A stretch of DNA of 64,000 nucleotides. It comes from Lachnospiraceae bacterium (GTDB lineage: Bacteria; Bacillota; Clostridia; Lachnospirales; Lachnospiraceae). Below the pieces are notes generated by a model. That model saw only the letters and a list, made by a program, of their open reading frames with translations. It did not search any database and was not told where the DNA came from. The translations under genes were made by a program, and so were the position numbers. The DNA is taken from positions 1 to 64,000 of the forward strand of contig VSNG01000014.1 of the NCBI GenBank assembly GCA_009774175.1, given 5' to 3'. Positions 51,037 to 60,263 of this stretch are shown here, piece after piece. The first letter of the stretch is position 1. The number at the start of each line of letters is the position of its first letter.

Positions 51037-52692
51037 CTATACTTCAAAACAGCTTCCGCCGACGAACTCCCTGCACAGGGAATTTTTCGGCAGCTCCTCG
51101 CTGCTGATTCCCAGAAAATACTCCAGAAACTTGAGCAGCCGTTTTGCCTCATGATATTCCGGCTCCCCCTTCTGTATGCCAAAGAGCAGCGGCTCCGCAT
51201 ACTGTTTTAAAACGCCAAGCTCATAAAGCATGGCCGAATTAAACATGGCGTCCGCCTCCTCCTGAAACGGGAAAATATACTGCTCCTCCCCTCGTCTGAC
51301 GGACGGCCACATGGAAATGGTTTTAGCCGCAGAAGCGCCTCTCGTTCTTGCATCCCGCACAATGCGGCGAAGCAGCCTGTTGTCCGTGGTGGGAATCCGA
51401 TTATGCTCGTCCACGTTCAGGGTGGTAAGCGCACTGATATAAATCTTGTACTTACTCTGTGCCGGAAGGGAATAGGACATTTTCTCGTTGAGGCCGTGTA
51501 TCCCCTCAATGACCAGAATGTCATTCTCGCCCAGTCTTGTCGTCTTTCCGTTATACTCCCGCCTTCCCGTCTTGAAATTAAAGGTGGGAAGCTGTACGCT
51601 CTCCCCAGCCAGCAGAGACGTCATATCCTGATTAAACTGCTCCACGTCAAGAGCTTCCAGACACTCGTAATCGGGTTTGCCGTCCGCGTCAAGGGGCGTT
51701 TTATCATGGTTCAGATAATAATTGTCAAGCCCGATGGGATGGGGTTTTAATCCATAGGTACGAAGCTGGATGGAAAGCCTGTGGGAAAAGGTCGTCTTGC
51801 CCGAGGAGGAAGGCCCCGCAATCATAACAAATTTTACGCTCTCCCGTCTGGCAATATCTCTGGCGATTTCACCGATCCTTCTCTCCTGTAACGCCTCCTG
51901 TACAAGTATCATATCGGAAATACTGCCGCTGCAAATCTGATTGTTTAAATCTCCCACCGTGTCAATTCCCAGATCACGGCCCCACTCTCCCGTAGCAAGC
52001 AGCGTCTGAAAGAGCTTTTTGCGGGGTTTAAATTCCGGCAGCATATCCGGGTCCTCTTTCTCCGGCAGCATGAGGATCATGCCCTGCTCATAGGCAAACA
52101 GGTCAAACTGCCTGATATAACCTGTGCTGGGCATCATATAGCCGTAGAAATAATCGTAATAATCCCCCATACAGTAAACATTGATATTGGAGCTTCTGCG
52201 GTAGCGGAACAAGGACACCTTGTCCTTCATGCCGTTCTCCGTAAAGAGCGCCACCGCCTCATCCGCCGGATAAGCCTTTTTCGTCACCAGAAGATCCATA
52301 TCCACCAGCTCGCCCATGCGGTCCTTCACCTTCTCGATGGTCTTCTCATCCAGCTTCAAACCGTTCCTGAAAGCGCAGTAATAACCGGCGCCGATGGCAA
52401 ATTCCACCTTCACATTGGCAGCCGCCTCCATGCCCGCCACATCCTTAATGGCTTTCAGCATCAGCATGATGGCTGTCCTCACATAGGTCTTGTGGCCGAT
52501 ATCATCCGCGTAGGTGATAAAGTCAAGCTCGCAGTCCCTGTCCACCCGCTTCATAAGCTCGCGGATCTTGCCATTCACCGTCACCAGCGCAATCTGGCTG
52601 ACAAAGTCATTCTGATGCACTTCCGCTATGACCTCGTACTTGACCCCGTCCTCATAGCGTTCCTCTTTTCCTCCAATTTTGATTGTAACCAC
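51037..52692 (-). CDS. nucleoside (uridine-type) kinase with N-terminal TGS/ThrRS-like domain
   Basis: The protein of about 551 residues has an N-terminal TGS/threonyl-tRNA-synthetase-like region (about 1-190, TIKIGGKEERYEDGVKYEV) and a P-loop kinase domain of the uridine kinase family (FVMIAGPSSSGKTTFSHRLS; ENDILVIEGIHGLNEKMSY). The fusion is common in Clostridia as a putative nucleoside kinase. I take the GTG at 52692 with GGAGGG upstream; an ATG 7 codons earlier is less likely. It lies directly before rnpB. Confidence 0.85.
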   Translation of the reverse strand: MVTIKIGGKEERYEDGVKYEVIAEVHQNDFVSQIALVTVNGKIRELMKRVDRDCELDFITYADDIGHKTYVRTAIMLMLKAIKDVAGMEAAANVKVEFAIGAGYYCAFRNGLKLDEKTIEKVKDRMGELVDMDLLVTKKAYPADEAVALFTENGMKDKVSLFRYRRSSNINVYCMGDYYDYFYGYMMPSTGYIRQFDLFAYEQGMILMLPEKEDPDMLPEFKPRKKLFQTLLATGEWGRDLGIDTVGDLNNQICSGSISDMILVQEALQERRIGEIARDIARRESVKFVMIAGPSSSGKTTFSHRLSIQLRTYGLKPHPIGLDNYYLNHDKTPLDADGKPDYECLEALDVEQFNQDMTSLLAGESVQLPTFNFKTGRREYNGKTTRLGENDILVIEGIHGLNEKMSYSLPAQSKYKIYISALTTLNVDEHNRIPTTDNRLLRRIVRDARTRGASAAKTISMWPSVRRGEEQYIFPFQEEADAMFNSAMLYELGVLKQYAEPLLFGIQKGEPEYHEAKRLLKFLEYFLGISSEELPKNSLCREFVGGSCFEV

Positions 52693-52786
52693 TGGCGTCC
52701 CTCCTTTTTGCACATAATATTGTCCGTATGCCGCGCCGGTCTACATTATGTAAACCAATATCCCTATCCCGTCGTCCGTCTCTTGT

Positions 52787-53578
52787 CTACCGCTTTCGCG
52801 CCCGGACGTTATCTCTTAATAAAGCCTCCACCTGGGCGTATCTTTCGCTTCTTTTTTCTTCCGACAATCCCCGTTCCCGCAGATTACTGAGGATTTCTTC
52901 ATATACAGCGGCTTCCCGTTCCAGAAAAGATAAAAAAACAGATGTTTTTTTTCGAAGCAGCACCGGCCCGTATCGGTCTTCAAGTTTACATAAATCTGAC
53001 TTCGTTACGCAGCCATCTGAATCCGAATCCGACAGCGCGTCTGCCAGTCTCATTTTACTTCCGTCGTCCAAAGCCCGCTTCGCTTCGCCGCGAAAGCCTT
53101 CCGCCCGTATAATCTGATAAAACTTACCCTCTTCCTCCAGTATCTCCTCATCCACAATCCGACATCCGTTTTCCCGCAAAAACCGGCGAAATTTCTCAAT
53201 TTCAGACTGGGGCTGCAATACCAGCTCCCGAAAAGAGGACGTCTTTTTCAGATCGTCGGCCAGAATACGCATCATCAGTCCGCCGCCCATTCCGGCGCAG
53301 ATCAGCGTATCCGCCTCGCCGCATCCATAATTATGTAAACCATCCGACAGTCTTGTCTCAATCTGTTCTTCCAGCCCATACGCCGTCACATGCTCCTTTG
53401 CCGCACGCAGCGGGCCTTCCCGCAGATCCATGGCAAGCACCCTCGGACTAATGCCCTGTTGTACCAGAAAAATCGGTACAAAACCGTGATCACACCCCAC
53501 ATCGCAGACTGGATTACCCACTGTTACCATTCGGGCCACCGTCTGTAGTCTGTGGGATAACGCCACCGGCCGCATCAA
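52787..53578 (-). CDS. trmK: tRNA (adenine-22-N1)-methyltransferase TrmK
   Basis: The 263-residue SAM enzyme has the motif VCDVGCDHGFVPIFLV at about 24-39 and ADTLICAGMGGGLMMRIL, then VLQPQSEIEKFRRFL. It methylates A22 of tRNAs. A C-terminal coiled segment (about 195-255) is typical. It overlaps rpoD by ATGA, a conserved Firmicutes pairing. Confidence 0.94.
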   Translation of the reverse strand: MMRPVALSHRLQTVARMVTVGNPVCDVGCDHGFVPIFLVQQGISPRVLAMDLREGPLRAAKEHVTAYGLEEQIETRLSDGLHNYGCGEADTLICAGMGGGLMMRILADDLKKTSSFRELVLQPQSEIEKFRRFLRENGCRIVDEEILEEEGKFYQIIRAEGFRGEAKRALDDGSKMRLADALSDSDSDGCVTKSDLCKLEDRYGPVLLRKKTSVFLSFLEREAAVYEEILSNLRERGLSEEKRSERYAQVEALLRDNVRARKR

Positions 53579-54687
53579 TCCAGATAGTCCTTGAGCTTTC
53601 GGCTTCTGCTGGGATGCCTGAGCTTCCTTAACGCCTTGGCTTCAATCTGCCTGATACGCTCACGGGTCACGTTAAACTCCTTACCCACTTCCTCAAGAGT
53701 TCTGGCCCGCCCGTCGTCCAGCCCGAAGCGCAGACGAAGCACCTTCTGCTCCCTCTCCGTCAGAGTGCCGAGCACTTCCACAAGCTGTTCCTTTAACAGC
53801 GTGAAGGCCGCGGCATCGGCAGGCACAGGCACGTTGTCGTCCTGAATGAAATCTCCCAGATGGCTGTCCTCTTCCTCTCCGATAGGGGTTTCCAGAGACA
53901 CCGGCTCCTGGGAAATCTTTAAAATTTCTCTCACCCGCTCAACAGGCATATTCATCTGCTCCGCAATCTCCTCCGGGGTAGGTTCCCTTCCAAGCTCCTG
54001 CAAAAGCTGTCTGCTCACGCGGATCAGTTTATTGATGGTCTCCACCATATGAACGGGAATACGGATGGTTCTGGCCTGATCGGCTATGGCTCTGGTAATG
54101 GCCTGTCTGATCCACCACGTCGCATAGGTGGAAAACTTATAGCCCTTGCGATAATCAAATTTCTCCACCGCCTTGATCAGACCCAGATTTCCCTCCTGAA
54201 TCAGATCAAGGAAAAGCATGCCGCGTCCCACATAACGTTTGGCAATGCTGACCACCAGTCGAAGATTGGCCTCCGCCAGACGCTGCTTCGCCTCCAGATC
54301 GCCCATTTCCATCTTCTTTGCCAGCTCGATTTCCTCCTCGGCGGAAAGAAGCGGCACCTTACCGATCTCTTTCAGATACATTCTTACCGGATCTTCAATG
54401 CTGATGCCGTCGGGCACGGAAAGATCTATGTCCTCCACATCCACATCGTCCTCTTCCGTCAGAATGATTTCCTCATCATCCACGTCGTCCTCTTCGGTGA
54501 TGCGCAGCACATCCACGTTATTCTGTTCCAGCGTCTCCAGAATTTTGTCAAACTGCTCCTCCTCCAGGGTGAACTCCGTAAAAAAATCGTTGATCTCCTG
54601 GTATTCCAGAACGTTTTTTTTCTTCTTTGCAATAGCCAGAAGCTCCTTTAAGCGCTCCTCAAACTTTGCCTGTACATTTTCATCCAT
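53575..54687 (-). CDS. rpoD: primary RNA polymerase sigma factor (SigA/RpoD)
   Basis: The 370-residue factor has region 1.1, an acidic linker (about 62-90), region 1.2 (SIEDPVRMYLKEIGKVPLLS), region 2 (KFSTYATWWIRQAITRAIAD), region 3 and region 4 (VTRERIRQIEAKALRKLR, HPSRSRKLKDYLD). It directs vegetative promoter recognition, consistent with the TTGACA/TATAAT promoters in this window. It follows dnaG by 65 bp. Confidence 0.97.
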   Translation of the reverse strand: MDENVQAKFEERLKELLAIAKKKKNVLEYQEINDFFTEFTLEEEQFDKILETLEQNNVDVLRITEEDDVDDEEIILTEEDDVDVEDIDLSVPDGISIEDPVRMYLKEIGKVPLLSAEEEIELAKKMEMGDLEAKQRLAEANLRLVVSIAKRYVGRGMLFLDLIQEGNLGLIKAVEKFDYRKGYKFSTYATWWIRQAITRAIADQARTIRIPVHMVETINKLIRVSRQLLQELGREPTPEEIAEQMNMPVERVREILKISQEPVSLETPIGEEEDSHLGDFIQDDNVPVPADAAAFTLLKEQLVEVLGTLTEREQKVLRLRFGLDDGRARTLEEVGKEFNVTRERIRQIEAKALRKLRHPSRSRKLKDYLD

Positions 54688-54752
54688 GAATTACTCCATC
54701 CTTCCTATGTTTAACCTCTGTCCGACTGTAAACGTACCTTTTTTCGAATAGC

Positions 54753-56531
54753 TTACCCTGATCCAAGGGAAATATGCGCCTTTTTCAGTTCCTCAAGCGC
54801 CTTTTTGCCCGATATTACCTGATTTACCGCCTCCATATCGGAACCCATTCTGGCTGAATAGTATTGAAAACTGTTGTCCTTCACGGCTACCACCACATCG
54901 TGAAGGGCCTTCTCCTTCTCCTGCTTCGTCTCAAGGCGTTCCAGCCTTGTGTTAAAGATAGCCGCCACCTCGCGCTGCTCTGCCTCCTCCTCAAAAGCGC
55001 TCACAATGGAAGCCGGAGAAAAGCTCCCCTGTTCCAGCCCCGCAAACAGCTTGTCCGCCACCTGCCGGTATAAATCCTGCGTAAAATCCGCTGGGGAAAT
55101 AAACGCCTTTATTTTCTGAAAAATCTCCGGCTCCTCCGCAAGCCAGGTCAGCAGGATCCGCTGGGATTTTCGAATATTGTCCTCCGGCGCAGGCTTTCCC
55201 GCCGTTGTCGATTTCGGCCGTTCCACCGGCTTCACCAGACCTGTCCGGGCCGCATAGCTGCTCACCAGCCTGCGCAGATTTTCATGGCTGATGCGATACC
55301 GCGCCGCCACCGACTCGATGTAATTTTCCCTCTCCACCTCTTCCTCAAAGCTGCAGAGCTTTTTGGCAATTTCCCGGTGAAAGGCAGTCTTCGACTCCGG
55401 GTCTTCCATATGATAGTTCCGTTCCAGAATCTTAAGCTCAAAGAAAAAGCTGTTCTGGGCCTGGTCAATCCGTTCCTGAAAGGCCGATGCGCCCAAATTT
55501 TTTATAAATTCATCGGGATCCTTGTAGGGAGACATATCTATAACCCTGCCTCGCAGCCCCGCCTCCTTAAGAATGTTAATTGCCCGAAGCGCCGCATTCG
55601 TACCGGCGCCGTCGCTGTCGTAGGCTAAAAGCACTTCCTCTGCATACCGCTTTAAAATGCCGGCCTGTCCCAGCGTAAAGGCTGTGCCAAGAGACGCCAC
55701 CGCCTGTCCGAATCCTGCCTGATGCAGGGCGATCACATCCATATAACCCTCGCACAAAAGCAGATTTCCCGTCCGCGACGTTCTGGCGAAATTCAGGCCG
55801 TACAGGTTTCGGCTCTTATCAAAAATAGGCGTCTCCGGCGAGTTCAGATATTTGGGTTTGGCGTCCCCCATGACTCGGCCGCCGAAGCCGATCACCCGGT
55901 GGTTGCTGTCCTGAATCGGAAACATGACCCGGTTCCAGAATTTATCATGAACCCCTCTCTTTTCATCAAACCCGACAAGGCCCGCCTCCGTAATCAGCTC
56001 GTCCGCATACCCCTTTGACCGTAGATACCCCGTCAGATCGGAGCCGGAACCGTCCGCATAGCCGAGCCCAAACTTCTTCATGGTTTCTTCCGAAAGCTCC
56101 CTGCCTGAAAAATACCTGTAGCCTGTCCGTCCCCTCGGCGAGCGCAGCAGACAGTAATAATACTTGGCCGCCTCTTTGTTGACCGCAAGGAGTTTCGCCC
56201 GTCTGCTCTCCTTACGGCGCATCTCCTCGCTGTACTCCACCTCCGGCAGCGCTACCCCGGCGCGGTCAGCAAGCATCTTTACCGCCTCCTGAAAGGTGGC
56301 ATTCTCATATTCCATCAAAAAGGTAATCACATTGCCGCCTGCCCCGCAGCCGAAGCAATAATACATCTGCTTATTCGGCGAGACGGAAAAAGAAGGGGAT
56401 TTCTCATTATGAAACGGACATAGCCCGAAATAACTGCTCCCCTTTCTCTGCATGCGCACATAGCCCGAAATAACTTCCACAATATCGTTTTTCGTTCTGA
56501 TTTCCTCAATCAGTTCTTCTGAATAACGCAT
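54753..56531 (-). CDS. dnaG: DNA primase
   Basis: The 592-residue primase has the zinc-binding domain (CPFHNEKSPSFSVSPN, then MYYCFGCGAGGN), the RNA polymerase core with Toprim motif (LLLCEGYMDVIALHQAG; EEVLLAYDSDGAGTNAALRA) and a C-terminal helicase-binding domain. It makes RNA primers on the lagging strand. The dnaG-rpoD pair is the macromolecular synthesis arrangement. Its leader holds two hairpins. Confidence 0.96.
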   Translation of the reverse strand: MRYSEELIEEIRTKNDIVEVISGYVRMQRKGSSYFGLCPFHNEKSPSFSVSPNKQMYYCFGCGAGGNVITFLMEYENATFQEAVKMLADRAGVALPEVEYSEEMRRKESRRAKLLAVNKEAAKYYYCLLRSPRGRTGYRYFSGRELSEETMKKFGLGYADGSGSDLTGYLRSKGYADELITEAGLVGFDEKRGVHDKFWNRVMFPIQDSNHRVIGFGGRVMGDAKPKYLNSPETPIFDKSRNLYGLNFARTSRTGNLLLCEGYMDVIALHQAGFGQAVASLGTAFTLGQAGILKRYAEEVLLAYDSDGAGTNAALRAINILKEAGLRGRVIDMSPYKDPDEFIKNLGASAFQERIDQAQNSFFFELKILERNYHMEDPESKTAFHREIAKKLCSFEEEVERENYIESVAARYRISHENLRRLVSSYAARTGLVKPVERPKSTTAGKPAPEDNIRKSQRILLTWLAEEPEIFQKIKAFISPADFTQDLYRQVADKLFAGLEQGSFSPASIVSAFEEEAEQREVAAIFNTRLERLETKQEKEKALHDVVVAVKDNSFQYYSARMGSDMEAVNQVISGKKALEELKKAHISLGSG

Positions 56532-56565
56532 GTTACCCTTTCTCGATCATTCATGCAAATCGTGC

Positions 56566-56660
56566 GGAGAATGCAGCTTTTCAGGCATTCTCCCGTGTGA
56601 GACTTAGTACTTCTTAACGAAGCAGCCTCTGCTGCTGAGTTTTAGAAGTACTTCTCACAC
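56566..56660 (-). repeat. two abutting inverted repeats between dgt and dnaG
   Basis: GGAGAATGC/GCATTCTCC (56566-56593) form a perfect 9-bp stem. Directly next to it GTGTGAGACTTAGTACTTCT (56595-56614) is the inverse of AGAAGTACTTCTCACAC (56644-56660) except for three extra bases, enclosing a third hairpin GCAGC/GCTGC (56622-56635). No T-run follows on the minus strand. A 15-base piece, AGTACTTCTCACACT, also occurs at 17947-17961 upstream of the Spo0A-like gene. Confidence 0.6.
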
Positions 56661-56662
56661 TG

Positions 56663-57667
56663 TTAGCCGTGCCATGTTTTTGGTATAAACAGCCTCTCAT
56701 ACTGGGCGATGGCAAATCGGTCCGTCATGGAGCTGATGTAATCGCACACAATCTTTTCAAGCGGTTCTCCCGCATCCAGAAGCTTGAACAGAAAATTTGG
56801 CAGCTGTTCCGTGTGCACCAGATAATGCTCATAGAGCGTGATAATCAAATTCTCCGCTTTTCCCTCTTCGCTCTTGGCAATCGGATTCCTGTACACGTGC
56901 CGGAACATAAATTCCCGCATCCTCTGCATGGCCTCCTCCACCTCCGGCGACATCCTGATATCGTCCCGGTCGCGGCTGTTTGTCACAATATTGTGAATAA
57001 AAAAGTCCAGACGCTGGCCGCAGCTATAGCCGATCACGCTGCCGATCTCCTTTGGCACATCCGCTTCCTTCATTATACCGGCTCTCACCGCATCGTCCAT
57101 ATCATGATGGATATAGGCAATCTTGTCAGCCAGTCTTACAATCTTTCCTTCCAGTGTGGACGGCATTCCTATGGTCTGATGGTTTAAGATACCGTCCCGC
57201 ACCTCCATGGTGAGGTTGATACCCTGCCCCTCCTTTTCCAAAAGATCCACAGTCCGCACGCTTTGCTCGTTATGCTTAAATCCGTAAGGGCACACTCTGT
57301 CAAGGGCCCGCTCGCCGGCATGCCCGAAGGGCGTATGTCCCAAATCGTGGCCCAGCGCCACAGCCTCCACCAGATCCTCGTTCAGCTTAAGCGCCTTGGC
57401 AATGGTTCGCGCCGTCTGGCTCACTTCCAGCGTATGGGTCAGTCTGGTCCGGTAATGATCCCCCTCCGGCGTCAGAAATACCTGCGTCTTATCTTTCAGG
57501 CGGCGGAACGACTTGCTATGTATAATTCGATCCCTGTCTCTTTGGAACACAGGACGGATATCGCACTGCTCCTCCTCCTTAAGCCTTCCCTGAGAATTCA
57601 TGCTGAGCATGGCGTAAGGACTCAGGTACTCCTTCTCCCACTGTTCCAAACTTTCCCGTATATTCAT
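56663..57667 (-). CDS. dgt: deoxyguanosinetriphosphate triphosphohydrolase-like HD-domain protein
   Basis: The 334-residue enzyme has the HD-domain metal ligands His in RLTHTLEVSQTA and HD in ALGHDLGHTPFGHAGE (about 105-120), followed by IVRLADKIAYIHHDMDDAV. It hydrolyses dNTPs to nucleosides and triphosphate. The ATG at 57667 follows GAGGA; 11 more codons are possible. Its placement before dnaG is common in Clostridia and may help set dNTP pools at replication. Confidence 0.93.
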   Translation of the reverse strand: MNIRESLEQWEKEYLSPYAMLSMNSQGRLKEEEQCDIRPVFQRDRDRIIHSKSFRRLKDKTQVFLTPEGDHYRTRLTHTLEVSQTARTIAKALKLNEDLVEAVALGHDLGHTPFGHAGERALDRVCPYGFKHNEQSVRTVDLLEKEGQGINLTMEVRDGILNHQTIGMPSTLEGKIVRLADKIAYIHHDMDDAVRAGIMKEADVPKEIGSVIGYSCGQRLDFFIHNIVTNSRDRDDIRMSPEVEEAMQRMREFMFRHVYRNPIAKSEEGKAENLIITLYEHYLVHTEQLPNFLFKLLDAGEPLEKIVCDYISSMTDRFAIAQYERLFIPKTWHG

Positions 57668-57837
57668 GGCTGTATCCTCATAATTGAACGGCCTGCTCAA
57701 TCTGGCCCTACTTCTATTATTCGCCTTAAAACGTCGAAATCCTTTTTTCTTCTTCTGATAAATTTAAATTATATGCCGGGTCTGCAAAACAGTCCTCCTG
57801 GAGATTCATGAATCATCACTGACAGATGACATTCCCC

Positions 57838-58755
57838 TCAACGGCAGATATCGTAAATAAATTCCGCATTCTTGTCCATAGCCTCGTAAGCCGTCTTAAA
57901 GGGCGACATCTGAAACACATGCCACATGTTCCGAAACATGTCCATTTTTACACAGACATTATCTTTCAACAGCTTCTTATAAAGCATCACCGCATCGTCC
58001 TGCAGGATTTCGTTGCTCCCCACCTGGATATAGGCAGGCGGAAAACCCTGAAAATCCCCAAACAGAGGCGAAATCAGCGGATTGGTCAGTTCCTGTCCCG
58101 CCGCGTAGTTTTCAATCATCTGCTCCAGATAGGACGCGTTCAGCACCGGATCCACCCCCGCTTTTGTGGTATGGGACTTTCCTGACGCCGTCAGGTCTGT
58201 CCACGGGGACATAAGCACCATGCCTCTTGGCATAAGCCGCCCCTGACTCTTTAACTGCAGGCACAGGGACAAAGCCAGATTGCCGCCAGCGGAATCCCCC
58301 GCAATAATTACGTCTCTTGCGCCGTACCCCAGAAGCATCAGATAATCCCATACCTGCATGGCGTCCAAAGCCGCCGCCGGATAGGGGTGTTCCGGCGCCA
58401 GCCTGTAATCAAAGCTGAGTACGTCCATTGAGGTGGAAGCCGCCAGCTTCGTGGTCAGCGTCCGCGCATAAAGGCTGCTCCCTGTGGAGTAGCCGCCGCC
58501 ATGGCAATAAAGAATAATATATTTTTTCATATGAGCTCGGTTTACATAAATCCATTCCCCGTGAATGCTCCTGCCATCCTCCCCGCGGGTGGCAATCTCC
58601 ACATTTTCCACAATCACTTCCTTGTTGTTTCCCAGAATAGCGCCGAAATAATCCTGCGAATGGCGGTGTTTCTCAATATCCACATTCTCCACCACACCGT
58701 GCATACGTTTGATCAGGTTCATCATTCCCGCATTCTTTTTATCTTTTCCTGGCAT
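57838..58755 (-). CDS. alpha/beta hydrolase of the hormone-sensitive-lipase family
   Basis: The protein of about 305 residues has the oxyanion HGGG motif (YCHGGGYSTG), the nucleophile elbow IIAGDSAGGNLALSL, the acid in QVGSNEILQDDAVM and the His in NMWHVFQMSP. It should cleave carboxyl esters; no signal peptide is present. I take the ATG at 58753-58755 with CGGAG upstream because the in-frame extension to 58860 is basic, lacks a ribosome site and runs into the promoter of the divergent gene. It neighbours an acyltransferase, which suggests paired ester making and breaking. Confidence 0.85.
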   Translation of the reverse strand: MPGKDKKNAGMMNLIKRMHGVVENVDIEKHRHSQDYFGAILGNNKEVIVENVEIATRGEDGRSIHGEWIYVNRAHMKKYIILYCHGGGYSTGSSLYARTLTTKLAASTSMDVLSFDYRLAPEHPYPAAALDAMQVWDYLMLLGYGARDVIIAGDSAGGNLALSLCLQLKSQGRLMPRGMVLMSPWTDLTASGKSHTTKAGVDPVLNASYLEQMIENYAAGQELTNPLISPLFGDFQGFPPAYIQVGSNEILQDDAVMLYKKLLKDNVCVKMDMFRNMWHVFQMSPFKTAYEAMDKNAEFIYDICR

Positions 58756-58873
58756 ATGACTCCGTTCCGGAACGTTTCTGCTCTCCCCATGGCCTGTCCG
58801 CGACGCTCCCACGCGGCCGGCCCGTCGGTTATTGTACGCCTTCTGTACATATTTTACCATAATTTCAAGAATT

Positions 58874-58884
58874 TGTGATATAAT
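58874..58884 (+). promoter_or_regulatory. extended -10 promoter of the acyltransferase gene
   Basis: TGATATAAT (58876-58884) is a full extended -10 element, TG-n-TATAAT. No good -35 is visible at the right spacing, as is usual for this type. The start of transcription would be near 58891, about 30 bp before the ATG. Confidence 0.6.
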
Positions 58885-58921
58885 AAACGCAAGAACACAA
58901 GCGGGAGGAACAGCCCTTTAC

Positions 58922-60250
58922 ATGTCGAACAACCGTCCTCAAAAACAACTGAAAAAACCTGTTATAAAAAGCAAAAAGGACGTCTGGTATAAGCTGGATC
59001 TGTCAGCCACAGTCTACCCGACCCTGCAGCGGCGGGACTTTTCCTCCGTTTACCGTCTCAGCGTAAAATTAAAGGATAATGTGGACCCTGCCCTTTTACA
59101 GCAGGCGCTTGATCTGACGCTGCCCCGCTTTCCCACCTACAAGGTGGCGATCCGCAAGGGACTGTTCTGGCGTTATCTGGAGCCGAACTCAAGACCCGGC
59201 CCGTTCGTGCAGGAGGATATTAAGAACCCCTGTATGCCCATGCATTTCAAAAGTAACAATCGCTATCTTATCCGGGTATACTATTACGGCAGCCGCATTT
59301 CACTGGAGGCCCATCACTGCCTTGGAGACGGTACCGGCGGCATGTGCCTTCTCCAGACATTGACTTCTGTGTATCTTGGTCTTCTCGGCCATAAAATTAC
59401 GCCCTCCGGCTTCGTTCTTAAACTGGATGAAGACCCCGATCCGGGCGAACTGGAAGACGCCTACATGCGTTATGCCACGGCAAAGGTCAAACCGCCGCGC
59501 CCGTCAGAAAAAACCTACCGCATCCGCGGCACAAAGGAACCCTTTTACACCTTAAATATCGTCGACGGCGTCATGTCCGTCTCGGAAGTAATGAAGACCG
59601 CAAGACAATACGGCGCCACCATCACGGAATATTTAAACGCCGTACTGCTCTATGCCCTTTTACAAAAACAAACGGCAGAATTCCACCTGAAATACAAGCC
59701 GGTACGGATCGCCATGCCCGTAAACCTGCGCCGCTTCTTTCCTTCAAAGACGCTGCGCAACTTCATCACCATGGTATATCCGTCCATTGATCCCAGACTT
59801 GGCGAATACAGCTTTGAGGAGATCGTAACGCAGGTACACAATTTCATGCGTTATTATATAAACGAAAAATTTTTATGCGGCGATATCACCACCAACGCCG
59901 CCACAAAGCACAATTTTCTGATCCGCATCGTACCTCTTTTTTTGAAAGATCTGGTGGTACGCACCTTCTACACCAGAGTGCAGGACAAAAATTCCTCCGC
60001 CGGTCTCACCAATATGGGCGCCCTCAAGGTGCCGGAGGATATGAAACCATACATCGAGCGTTTCGATATCTATATGGGGCAGCCGTTTTCCTCCCGCACA
60101 AACTGCGCCATCATCAGTTTTGAAGATATCCTGACCGTCAATTTCGCCAGCAGTATCGTGGAAAGCGATGTGGAACGGTATTTCTTCCGCAAGCTGGTGC
60201 AGGACGGTATTCATGTAAAAATCGAGAGCAACCGCTCAAATCAACTATAG
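58922..60250 (+). CDS. alcohol acetyltransferase/condensation-domain-like acyltransferase
   Basis: The 442-residue protein has the acyltransferase active-site motif HHxxxDG (EAHHCLGDGTGGM, about residues 136-148) of the chloramphenicol acetyltransferase/condensation superfamily, and later blocks with PVRIAMPVNLRRFFPSKTLR. It has no carrier-protein domain, so it should move an acyl group to a free acceptor. The ATG at 58922 is about 13 bp from a GGAGG site, a little far. It precedes the DUF6320 gene by 13 bp and diverges from the hydrolase. Confidence 0.8.
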   Translation: MSNNRPQKQLKKPVIKSKKDVWYKLDLSATVYPTLQRRDFSSVYRLSVKLKDNVDPALLQQALDLTLPRFPTYKVAIRKGLFWRYLEPNSRPGPFVQEDIKNPCMPMHFKSNNRYLIRVYYYGSRISLEAHHCLGDGTGGMCLLQTLTSVYLGLLGHKITPSGFVLKLDEDPDPGELEDAYMRYATAKVKPPRPSEKTYRIRGTKEPFYTLNIVDGVMSVSEVMKTARQYGATITEYLNAVLLYALLQKQTAEFHLKYKPVRIAMPVNLRRFFPSKTLRNFITMVYPSIDPRLGEYSFEEIVTQVHNFMRYYINEKFLCGDITTNAATKHNFLIRIVPLFLKDLVVRTFYTRVQDKNSSAGLTNMGALKVPEDMKPYIERFDIYMGQPFSSRTNCAIISFEDILTVNFASSIVESDVERYFFRKLVQDGIHVKIESNRSNQL

Positions 60251-60263
60251 AAAGGGGCTCATT

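Noticed and set aside
50809..51210. Small open frames between the protease and kinase genes
   Set aside because: They lie in RNase P RNA, whose conserved segments and P1 pairing explain the sequence.
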